Shown here: in pieces, positions 11,411 to 19,968 of the stretch
Layout of the letters: every line of letters starts with the position of its first letter
Position numbering within the stretch: the first letter of the stretch is position 1
Source: Poronia punctata
Lineage: Eukaryota; Ascomycota; Sordariomycetes; Xylariales; Xylariaceae
DNA: 64,000 bases
Assembly (NCBI GenBank): GCA_022579005.1
Contig: MU401533.1
Location: forward strand, 94,152 to 158,151
Direction: 5' to 3'
Notes under the pieces: generated by a model
Seen by the model: the letters and a program-made list of their open reading frames with translations, nothing else
What the model was told of the DNA's origin: nothing
Database searches by the model: none
Made by a program: the position numbers and the translations under genes

Positions 11411-12052
11411 TTGTTCCGGTCCGGGGACATGACTTCTATCCTTTTTCTCTTCCGCATTTCACTGGAGCTTAGTAGTCAGGAGTAAAACGGACCGGGGAAA
11501 GATTGACGACTTCTCGCACGAACGACACTAGGAATGAAGACGGGGGGCGTCTTCTGGGCACATGGCGTTTTTATGGATGGTGTTTGGGTGTTTGTTTATA
11601 TATACCCTTTCATCTTGGACGGGTCGGGAGATTAGTCGATGATAATCTACCAAATACTACCCTGGCGTTTCAACGCCATTACATTGATCCCTCGTCTTGA
11701 TGCGACGCACCAGTTTGTTCATGCATCCAATCACGCAGTGGTGTTGGAGTACCCAAATAGTTTGCGGTGAATCGTCATTTGTTGCAAATAATATGCGCTC
11801 TTTTAAACCGGCATACTAACAGCCATCAGACTACTGGAGTTGTCTGCGCCATGTTTTTCATGTGCGATTGGCAGCAGCATTGACTTCGCAGCGTGTTCGC
11901 TTGGCGCTTCTCTTCGCGACGCCGTAAAGGTTCTTCGAGGACACCCAGCGCTCGTCTCCGATCGACCGTCACTTGTATTAGGGGAAGTGACGGGTATTCT
12001 AACAAGCCATTATGGCCTTATAGTAATGTATACGATAGGTGGAGTTGAACGC
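11411..12052. other. Intergenic region between small secreted protein and DPH3 3' end
   Basis: Convergent 3' regions. No supported feature; an open plus-strand frame at 11840-12130 is antisense to the DPH3 last exon and is not credible. Confidence 0.5.
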
Positions 12053-12393
12053 TCAAGCGGCGACGGGGACCTGCTGAGTAGTTTCGGAAGCAGCATTATC
12101 GGGGGGAGGCTTGGGAAGGTTATCCTATAGAAATCAAGTTGTTAACATTTATATATTTACCCCCCAAACATACATCCTCCAGATCGACCTACCTGGTCAA
12201 ATATAACCCTTATCATCAGACTGCAACTAGGGCACACGGCGATATCGTTCGACTCGTCCTGCAAATCCATGAGCGCAATCTCGAACCGATCGCCACATGG
12301 ACACGGATAGTGGTATATCTGCCGCGCCTCGTCATAGGTCATGTCCTCGATCTCGACCTCGTCGTAGACTGCTATTTCCTCATCCTCTGCCAT
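12053..12393 (-). CDS. DPH3: Diphthamide biosynthesis protein 3 (DPH-type zinc/iron protein, Kti11)
   Basis: Two exons: 12393-12193 and 12124-12053, intron 12125-12192 (GTAGGT donor, TATAG acceptor), giving 90 residues. The DPH domain is complete: YDEVEIEDM, then YPCPCGDRFEI and CPSCSLMIRVIFD, which supply the four metal-binding cysteines (CxC and CxxC). The second exon gives the tail QDNLPKPPPDNAASETTQQ; without it a reading into the intron ends in an unlikely GGCMFGG. Dph3 donates electrons to Dph1/Dph2 in the first step of diphthamide synthesis on eEF2 and also serves Elongator-dependent tRNA wobble-uridine modification, in the cytosol. It faces away from PXA2 across about 700 bp. Confidence 0.96.
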
Positions 12394-13091
12394 ATCGACG
12401 GAATATGTGTCTCGTAGATATTGGTGTTGGAAGTATCGCGAAAATGTACGATGGTGGTCTTGCCCAAATGCAAGATTTCAACGCCACTTGATAGAAATTC
12501 TTAAGAGAACCCTCTTCCCCGCGATGGTGGCGTTATGTCCATTATACGCATGTCTGCCCCACGTCGATGCGCTATTCATTTAAGGGGTCCCATGCTTTTA
12601 ATTGCACAGTAAACACCTCACTGTAAAGACTGTGCCCTGAACTGTATTCGAAGCTTGCCAAGCGCCTAAGCACCTGGGGAAATCACATGCAAGCTAGAAG
12701 GGACCCAAACGTCACCGTTACCTGCATACATTACCCCAGACAGGAATGGATTGGATGATTTCGCCGAGGAACAACACCAAGAATGGACATACGACGTCGT
12801 CCACTCGTTTTCTCATCCTAATCCATCAGAACCCATCACATCTTTCCATGGGCGGGTTTGAAATGCCTATAGAAGTATCTCGGCATTAAGAATGTGATTA
12901 TAGTAAAGAATTTTGTATCGAATTAGGATCATTTTAATCTACATCTTGGTACTCTTTACCTATCTCTTCATGGCTTGAACTCCGTCGTCAAATCACTTTG
13001 CGAGTCCCATCACCCTCCCTTTCCGTCCAGCCTAGAGGCTTTTCCCGCTTCGCCGCGGCGCTTAGGGGTGAAATTTCCTTAAGTCGCCGCA
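12394..13091. promoter_or_regulatory. Divergent intergenic region DPH3 / PXA2
   Basis: About 700 bp between two start codons on opposite strands, so it must contain both promoters. I see no specific factor site that I can defend. Confidence 0.5.
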
Positions 13092-15350
13092 ATGGCGGTA
13101 CAGTCGAAGCCTATCCTCGGCAACCGGTCGATAAAGAGCGTCGTCGCGAGACTAGTCGAACTATACGTCTCTAACCGAACGCGCATCTCCCGCGCCGTCT
13201 ACATTACCCTACTTCTGGCGCTCGTAAACCGCATCCGACATGCCGTATCCGAACAGAAGGCCGCCTCTGCACGCGAAGCCGCCAAGCGGCGCTCGGGCAC
13301 GACATCGAGCGACGGACAAGATGCCACGAGCAAGAAGAAGGTTGAGCTGAATCGCGAATTCTTCCGATCGCTGATGAAATTGCTCAAGATTGTCATACCG
13401 GGCGCCGCCAGCAAAGAGTCCAGGCTGCTTATCAGCCACAGCTTCTTCCTTGTCGTGCGAACGCTCATTAGTCTAAAGGTTGCGGAGATGGACGGCGCTA
13501 TTGTTAAAGCACTCGTCAAGGGAAGCGGGAAGGAGTTTTTGACAAGGATAGTATGGTGGATGTTGATTGCCGTGCCTGCGACATTCACGAATTCAATGGT
13601 CGGTTTTCCCCCCCTATCCGAATCCGAAATGTCCGCGGGAACGCCGTATTGACAGACGGCCTTAGTTATCATACCACCAAGCCGAGCTCTCCCTGAAATA
13701 CCGAACGCGGCTGACTCAGCATATACACGACCAATACCTTTCCCAGCTCACGTTCTACGGCATCTCTGCACTTGACGATCGCATAAAGAATCCGGATCAG
13801 CTAATATCCGTCGATGTTGCAAAATTCTCGAACAGCTTGGCTGAGCTTTACAGCAACTTGGCTAAACCAATATTAGATATGGTGTGTATTGTGGAGTGGT
13901 ACCAATCCACCTCTGTTTCCTTCTATACTAATAGTGCTTCTAGACGATATATACGTGGGCTTTATCGAAGAGTGTCGGTGGTGAAGGCGTTGTGTTCATG
14001 TCCCTGCTGGTTCAACTATCAGCCAACGTCATGCGGGCTTTGACCCCTCCGTTTGGCAAATATGTCGCCGATGAAGCGCGGCTGGAAGGTGAATTCCGTT
14101 TCCAGCACTCGAGACTCATCGACCATAGCGAAGAGGTGGCGCTGTACCACGGCCACGAGGCCGAGAAGGACACGCTTGATAAAGGGTATTTCACTCTAAT
14201 CAAGCACGTAAACTATATCTTGCGCCGGCGCTTTTACCATGGAATCATGGAGGATTTCGTCATCAAATACGTCTGGGGAGCGCTGGGCCTCATGCTCTGC
14301 AGTGTTCCAGTATTTTTCAAACTCCCTGGCCAGCTTGGCGAGACAGTCAGCATGGGTGACCGGACGGAGACGTTCGTCACCAATCGGCGTATGCTGCTTA
14401 GCGCGTCCGACGCCTTTGGCCGTATCATGTTCTCGTACCGCGAAATTATGGAGCTAGCAGGATACACTTCCCGAGTGGCTTCTTTGTTGGATGTAATGGA
14501 TGACATACGAGCAGGTCACTTCGAGAAGAAGTTGGTTTCAAGCTCGGGAACCGAGGAGCACGAGGCCGTGTTGAAGGGCCGAGGACAGGTGGTGGAAAGC
14601 AAAGACATCGAGTTTATCGACGTGCCCATCATATCTCCAAACGGCGATGTGCTTGTCAAGGCGCTGTCGTTCTCGCTCAAGCAGGGTGACCATCTTCTCG
14701 TGGTTGGGCCAAACGGTTGCGGCAAGTCAAGTCTTTTCCGAATTCTGGGTGGATTATGGCCTGTTTATGGCGGAACAGTGCACAAGCCTCCCTTCACGGA
14801 CATCTTCTATATTCCCCAGAGGCCATATCTGTCCCGCGGTAGTCTTCGCCAACAGATCACATATCCGGATAGCCTGCGGGCAGTGCGTGCCCGTGGAGTC
14901 ACTGACGCCCAGTTACTCGATATCCTGAAGATCCTTTCTCTGGAACACTTGGTGGAACTCTACCCTGAAGGTTGGGATGCCGAGGCCGAATGGCGCGACG
15001 TTCTTTCGGGAGGTCTGCAACAACGGGTGGCGATGGCTCGTCTGTTCTATCACAAGCCTCGCTACGCCATCCTGGACGAGTGTACGAGCAGTGTCACGCT
15101 GGAAACTGAGAAGGTCATGTACGACACGGCCAAGGCACTCGGCATTACTCTGATGACGGTCAGCCACAGACGAAGTCTCTGGAAGTATCACAGCAAGATC
15201 CTTCAGTTTGACGGGCAAGGCAACTATGTCTTCACAAAGCTGGATGCAGAGAAGAGACTGGAGCTGGAGGATGAAAAGGAGGACCTCGATGTGATGCTGC
15301 GGCAAGTTCCCGATATCGAAAGGCGGATTCGGGAATTGACTGTCGATTAA
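13092..15350 (+). CDS. PXA2: Peroxisomal long-chain fatty acid ABC half-transporter (ABCD family, PXA2-like)
   Basis: Three exons, 13092-13598, 13666-13881 and 13944-15350, give 709 residues. Junctions read [20 protein letters not shown] and [19 protein letters not shown], both natural in ABCD proteins. The N-terminal ~380 residues form the ABC_membrane_2 domain, including the EAA-like segment [15 protein letters not shown]. The nucleotide-binding domain has Walker [10 protein letters not shown] (~496), signature [15 protein letters not shown] (~595), Walker [11 protein letters not shown] (~615) and the H-loop in [13 protein letters not shown] half-transporters dimerise (Pxa1/Pxa2; human ALDP/PMP70) and carry acyl-CoA into peroxisomes for beta-oxidation. 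The C-terminal [18 protein letters not shown] is typical of the Pxa2 branch. The donor of intron 1 (GTCGGT) is slightly off consensus. Confidence 0.95.
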
Positions 15351-16001
15351 GAGGGGCGTATCATTATCTAGCGATAGTAGGGGGGCGTCTTTGCGGTTGA
15401 ATTATATACCATTACAATATTGCGTAGACAGACAGTTCCAGTCAACTATCTGTAGATAGATAAATCTTTGCATATGATATGAAACTCATCATAGCCATGA
15501 CCCAACTCACGATAATAAGGAGTGCAGGGGTGTGCTACCCAAGTATTTAGGACGGCAACATACCCCTGGCAGCCCTGATATTTTCATTCATATGTTTTGA
15601 CGGTAATGTCTAGATATTCTGTTTTATCTCGACACCCATAGACGACGAACAAAACGCACCAGAGACACCGATATCGAGGTCATATAATAGTAGCGCCATG
15701 GGTAATATCTCGGGGTGTTAAATGTGTTTTTAAGGTTAATTTGGTACCTGAATCGTACCCCGGATGACTGGTGCCGGTCAAAGGCAGGTGCCGCACCGGA
15801 GATGGAGGGGTATTGCGGGGCCCCACTAAAAAGTTGTAGACGTAAACTGAGGGTAACATACCTACAATACGTTCCGAATTCGGCAATCAGCTCTCGTAGA
15901 AGAGTTATCAAAATCATCACCACTGTTTCTCAACACTGCAGTTTACCCTCCTCTGAACAAGCTTTCCCCTTATTATCTTGTTCATCTACGATACTGCAAA
16001 G
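15351..16001. other. Intergenic region PXA2 / LYS9
   Basis: Tandem same-strand genes. The region holds the PXA2 3' end and the LYS9 promoter; no supported discrete site. Confidence 0.45.
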
Positions 16002-18316
16002 ATGGCGCAAAGGTAACAAGATCGCTGTAATTCGTTTTCCTTAAAGCCGTACTAAATGTGTGTGTCTAGACAGGTTCTCATGCTCGGTGCGGGGTTCGTG
16101 ACGCGACCTACATTGGACATCCTTAGCGACGCCGGTGTTAAAGTGACTGTTGGTAAGTTCCGGGCAGCTTTCTTTGGGAATATTGCGTTTTGTATACTGA
16201 CGATTAAAAAGCCTGCCGAACCCTTGAAAAGGCACAAGAGCTGTCAAAGGGCGTCAAGAATGCCCACCCCATCTCCCTCGACGTCACTGACGAGAAGGCT
16301 CTCGACGCCGAGGTCGCGAAGAACGAGCTAGTCATCTCCCTCATCCCGTATACCTTCCACGCCACGGTTATCAAGAGCGCCATCAGACAGAAGAAGCATG
16401 TTGTCACCACCAGCTATGTCTCGCCTGCTATGATGGAGCTTGATCAACAATGCAAGGACGCCGGTATCACTGTCATGAACGAGATCGGCCTCGACCCTGG
16501 TATCGATGTAAGAAAGCTCTACGCATATACACAATCCCTTTTTCGTTTGCAGTTTCAGGGCTCTAGCTAGGATATACACGACTAACATCGTACTTCTTGC
16601 AGCACTTGTACGCTGTCAAGACCATCTCCGAGGTCCATGAAGCTGGCGGAAAGATTCTCTCTTTCTTGTCTTACTGTGGTGGTCTTTGTGCTCCTGGTAC
16701 GCGTAAAGCATGAAGATTTGGCTAGTTCATACTCACTAACAACTGTCAAACCAGAGGACTCTGGCAATCCCCTTGGATACAAATTCAGTTGGTCATCAAG
16801 GTATACATACCACGACATTTTGCTGTCCTCCCCCAGGTTTTCAATCCCGCGAATCTAACGTGGAATAGGGGTGTGCTTTTGGCCCTACGAAACAACGCCA
16901 GCTACTACAAGGATGGCAAGGTGGTTAATGTCGCCGGCCCCGAACTCATGGCTGAGGCCAAACCCTACCCGATCTACCCCGGCTTTGCATTCGTCGCCTA
17001 CCCGAACAGAGATTCTACTCCTTACAAGGAGCGATACAATATCCCAGAGGCCCAGACCATCATCCGTGGCACCCTCAGATACGCTGGATTCCCGTAAGGA
17101 GCCTTGACAATCTTATAAGGAAACGATACTAATACTTCGCTATATAGTGAATTCATTAAGTTGCTAGTCGACAGTGAGTGCCCCTGTCTAGTTTGGCGGA
17201 CCATTCTCGTATGCCCATACATAGCATGCTATTGTGGAAAACCAATGCGAAGCACAAGACCCCGGGACCAGCATCATAGGTACCTTGGCTGACAATGAAT
17301 ATTTAGTGGGCTTCCTGAGCGACGAGGAAACCCCTGCGCTGAAGGAGGCGATTGCCTGGAAAGATGCTACACAGAAAATCCTGGGAGCGGCAAGCAATAG
17401 CGAACAGTATCTAGTCGCCGCTATTACCAGCAAGGCCTCCATAAAGAGTCAGGAGGAGACCGAGCGGCTTCTTGCAGGTCTTCGGTGGATCGGCGTGGTA
17501 AGTCAACTTTGTGGTCTCTATTTTTCGTATATCTTGCATGGGAGTGGCGCTAACAACCTTGCATAGTTCTCTGATGAGAAGATCACCCCCAAGGGCAACC
17601 CACTTGACACCCTTTGTGCCACCTTGGAGAAGAAGATGCAGTTCGAAGAGGGCGAGCGCGGTAAGCAACATCAGAGAGATCTAGTTTTTCCTGGCTCGGA
17701 ATGGACATCTAATCGGCGTTGTAGATCTCGTCATGCTTCAGCACAAGTTTGAGATTGAGAACAAGGACGGCAGCAAGGAGACGAGAACTTCGACACTATG
17801 CGAATACGGTGCTCCGGTTGGATCAGGCGGCTACTCGGCGATGGCGAAATGGTACGTAAAAGCTCTTTGCCTGCCTCCCCTTTCTCTGTAACACTTACCA
17901 GATTTGACTAACTCCTGGTTATAGTAAGTGCGGAGATTTGGTCTGATTATGGCCGGTAGTGAATGAGACTCGACTAACCTGATTTTTAACTTGAATCGTA
18001 GTGGTCGGTGTGCCATGCGCCGTTGGTAAGTTTCCCTGTATCCCAATTCCATCACAGTTTATGCTTGCCATGGTTGTAAAGCAAGCTATGTGCGCATATG
18101 CTAATAATATTCTCCTCATAGCCGTCCAGCAAGTTCTAGACGGCGTGATCTCCCAGAAGGGCGTTCTTGCGCCAATGAGTCCTGAGATCAACAATCCGTT
18201 AATCAAGGAGTTGAAGGAGAAGTATGGGTAAGTTATACTTGTCACGAACCCCTCAAAATAATGCCGATATTGACACCCTCTTCAGCATCGAATGCAAGGA
18301 AAAGGTCATCGCATAG
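16002..18316 (+). CDS. LYS9: Saccharopine dehydrogenase (NADP+, L-glutamate-forming), lysine biosynthesis
   Basis: Thirteen exons: 16002-16012, 16070-16152, 16212-16507, 16603-16696, 16755-16800, 16869-17093, 17148-17173, 17307-17497, 17567-17660, 17725-17850, 18002-18025, 18122-18227 and 18286-18316; 450 residues, the usual family length. The start exon is only 11 nt. Residues 6-20 are the Rossmann nucleotide-binding segment (VLMLGAGFVTRPTL); ITVMNEIGLDPGIDHLYAVK, LSYCGGLCAPE and GYSAMAKLVGVPCAVAVQQV are strongly conserved saccharopine reductase stretches. The enzyme condenses alpha-aminoadipate semialdehyde with glutamate to form saccharopine in the fungal alpha-aminoadipate lysine pathway. 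The gap between exons 10 and 11 can only be spliced in frame as two nested introns (internal 17852-17924; external 17851 plus 17925-18001), a stwintron. The very high intron number for a 1.35-kb CDS is notable. Confidence 0.96.
17851..18001 (+). other. Candidate spliceosomal twin intron (stwintron, type [D1,2]) in LYS9
   Basis: The exon ends AAA T at 17850. Base 17851 (G) is the first base of the external donor. The internal intron 17852-17924 begins GTACGT, has TTGACTAAC and ends TTATAG. Removing it places G next to TAAGT and builds a perfect GTAAGT donor; the external intron (78 nt) then uses GACTAAC and ends CGTAG at 18001. The joined codon T|TG encodes the Leu of AKLVGVPCAV. Conventional single splicing gives either a frameshift or a stop within a few codons. 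Confidence 0.85.
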
Positions 18317-18682
18317 AATGGGAGCAGGAAAATGGTCTTAGATTGTCTATGCTGCAAGCGTTATGTCCGCAAGCTAGAATTAAAAAGTGCAATGTGCACC
18401 GGTGGAAACAGGATGTTTTGCTTGATTTAATCACGCACGACTTCGAGCCTCTTAGAATAGCGCAAGATGTAAAAGTTCACTCATGGTTGCTTTTAAGTGG
18501 TGAGAGAAAAGCCGATTATGTGTTTCGGTGCAGTATGAAGTGGGTAGATCTAGCATCCGGAATCTGAAGGAAAGGTTGCCAAATTAGAGTCAATTCCCAA
18601 ATGTCCCTTTATATGAAGGGTCTTACGCCACCAATCTGCAACGAAGCGTGACCCACTCACGGGTATCACAGTTTCAATCCAC
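18317..18682. other. LYS9 3' region and tRNA upstream flank
   Basis: No gene. An open frame overlapping the LYS9 stop (18292-18567) is in another frame of the 3' UTR and has no support. Confidence 0.5.
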
Positions 18683-18754
18683 GGGCTTGTGGTTTAGTGG
18701 TATAATACTCCCTTAGCATGGGAGTGGTCCGGGGTTCGATTCCCCGCGAGTCCA
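18683..18754 (+). tRNA. tRNA-Ala (anticodon AGC)
   Basis: 72 nt, intronless cloverleaf. The acceptor stem pairs GGGCTTG with CGAGTCC (two G-U pairs) and has discriminator A. The D-arm region contains box A (TGGTTTAGTGG). The anticodon arm is CTCCC-TTAGCAT-GGGAG with AGC, which reads GCT alanine codons. The T-arm is CGGGG-TTCGATT-CCCCG and supplies box B. The anticodon arm matches fungal tRNA-Ala(AGC). The first strong Pol III terminator (T6) is at 18787-18792, about 30 nt downstream. Confidence 0.95.
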
Positions 18755-19107
18755 ACATTGAAGGTTCAATTCCTTCTGTACCAAACTTTTTTGTCTTTTT
18801 TTCTTCCCCCAATAAAGTTCATTTACCTGGTACTTTTTCAGTCGGCGTTTTTGCTCTCCTTCTTTCCCTTGCCAAATTGAAGTTGAAATTGGCCAAGGAC
18901 TTGTTTTTTTGTCGCAAGCCAGAAAATTACGTGTAGTACGAGCAACACTACCTGCCCATGGGTGTGGGCAATGACTCCCAATTCTTCTGTTACTCGTACG
19001 TAGGTTATCCGACGCGCGACCTACCTACGTGCACATTCCTACCAACCGACCAACCAACCAACTACAAACCTCCCACACGACGACAAGTAAAGGAAAAAAA
19101 CAACAAA
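18755..19107. other. Intergenic region tRNA-Ala / GPI15
   Basis: Contains the tRNA trailer and GPI15 promoter/5' UTR, with a CCAACCAACCAAC run at 19048-19060. The GPI15 frame is open upstream to 18958, but conservation starts after 19108. Confidence 0.5.
18760..18792 (+). other. T-arm-like hairpin and T6 terminator in the tRNA trailer
   Basis: Directly after the tRNA, 18760-18776 forms GAAGG-TTCAATT-CCTTC (5-bp stem, 7-nt loop), followed by TGTACCA and a T6 run at 18787. It resembles the 3' half of a second tRNA, of mitochondrial style, but no matching 5' half is present. Confidence 0.5.
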
Positions 19108-19659
19108 ATGTTAACAACAACACCCTACCTCCGAATCCGGCACCCGTCCCCCACAGCCGTCGAATTCACCGTGACGACGCAACCCGCGAACCAACGCACC
19201 ACGTACCGTATAATCAACCTCTTGCGCGTGATCCTCGGCATCGCGATCCTGTACTACTGCCACTCGTGCTTCTACTTTGTCCCGCAGCATGCCGCTGCCT
19301 ACGTGGCGGTGGTGTTATACATGCTCTCGCTGCGTCTACACACGGAGGAATCGCTCCTGGTCTTGCGCGGCCTGGGCATCCAGACGAGCTCGAGTAAAGG
19401 GAATATGCTATCCGGGGCGGCGACGACGAGGTTCATACCGACGGAGAAGATCCAGGATGTCCTGATCAACGAGGCGTTCCACGGGTTCGGGGTCAGGTGT
19501 TGTTTGGTGGTGGTGGTGGATGGGGAGAGGGATGTCGTGGTGGTTTTTCAGAAGTTGTTGCCTAGGGCGGAGATTGTCGAGAGGGTTTGGAAGGGGGTGA
19601 GGGAGTGTCTTTATGAGAGGGGGAATGTTGGTGTTGGGATTGGGGATGGGAAAGGGTGA
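19108..19659 (+). CDS. GPI15: GPI-GlcNAc transferase complex subunit PIG-H / Gpi15
   Basis: Single exon, 183 residues from the ATG at 19108, which has a strong context (AACAAAATG). An upstream in-frame ATG at 18958 would add 50 residues of low-quality sequence, so I prefer 19108. A hydrophobic hairpin (VILGIAILYYCHSCFYFV and AAYVAVVLYMLSL) precedes the PIG-H domain EESLLVLRGLGIQTSS, FIPTEKIQDVLINEAFHGF and CCLVVVVDGERDVVVVFQKLLPR, which matches PIG-H over its whole length. The complex (PIG-A/Gpi3, PIG-C, PIG-H, PIG-P, PIG-Q) starts GPI-anchor synthesis on the cytosolic face of the ER by adding GlcNAc to phosphatidylinositol. The Gly-rich C-terminal tail (GNVGVGIGDGKG) is unconserved. Confidence 0.92.
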   Translation: MLTTTPYLRIRHPSPTAVEFTVTTQPANQRTTYRIINLLRVILGIAILYYCHSCFYFVPQHAAAYVAVVLYMLSLRLHTEESLLVLRGLGIQTSSSKGNMLSGAATTRFIPTEKIQDVLINEAFHGFGVRCCLVVVVDGERDVVVVFQKLLPRAEIVERVWKGVRECLYERGNVGVGIGDGKG

Positions 19660-19968
19660 GGGGTTGGGTTTTCTGCTACTTTACTTAATTGTAACGGAGA
19701 TGAATATTTTGTTGATACTTTGATTGATTCACTGGGAGCATATATATATAGCATGGTGTTTAAGGGGAATTTCTGCTTTTTTTCTTCTTCTTCTATCTTT
19801 TGTTCAGATGTTCATGATACCCCTTTTGATAGATAGCCATCCTCGCGCTATGATACATGCATGCATGCATGCAGCCTTGTCATGACAAGGAACTTATCAA
19901 AATCCTATTCTAATCTAACCTAGAAAGAAAGAAAAATCGGCCTTTACGAAAACCGACGTCTTTTTTAC
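19660..19968. other. Convergent 3' intergenic region GPI15 / PUS3
   Basis: About 310 bp with a tandem ATGC run (19857-19873) and A/T-rich 3'-processing-like sequence; no gene. Confidence 0.5.

Noticed and set aside
11840..12130. 96-codon plus-strand ORF
   Set aside because: Antisense to the DPH3 last exon and intron, without similarity or splicing logic.
17174..17306. Second possible nested intron in LYS9 (133-nt intron containing GTATGC...CATCATAG)
   Set aside because: The outer donor and acceptor already give the correct frame in one step, and the inner segment has no good branch site, so nesting is not needed.
18292..18567. 91-codon ORF overlapping the LYS9 stop
   Set aside because: Different frame from the last LYS9 exon, in the 3' UTR, and no recognisable protein.
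18958..19107. N-terminal extension of GPI15 to the ATG at 18958
   Set aside because: The extra 50 residues look like translated 5' UTR, and the 19108 ATG has the better context and fits the family length.
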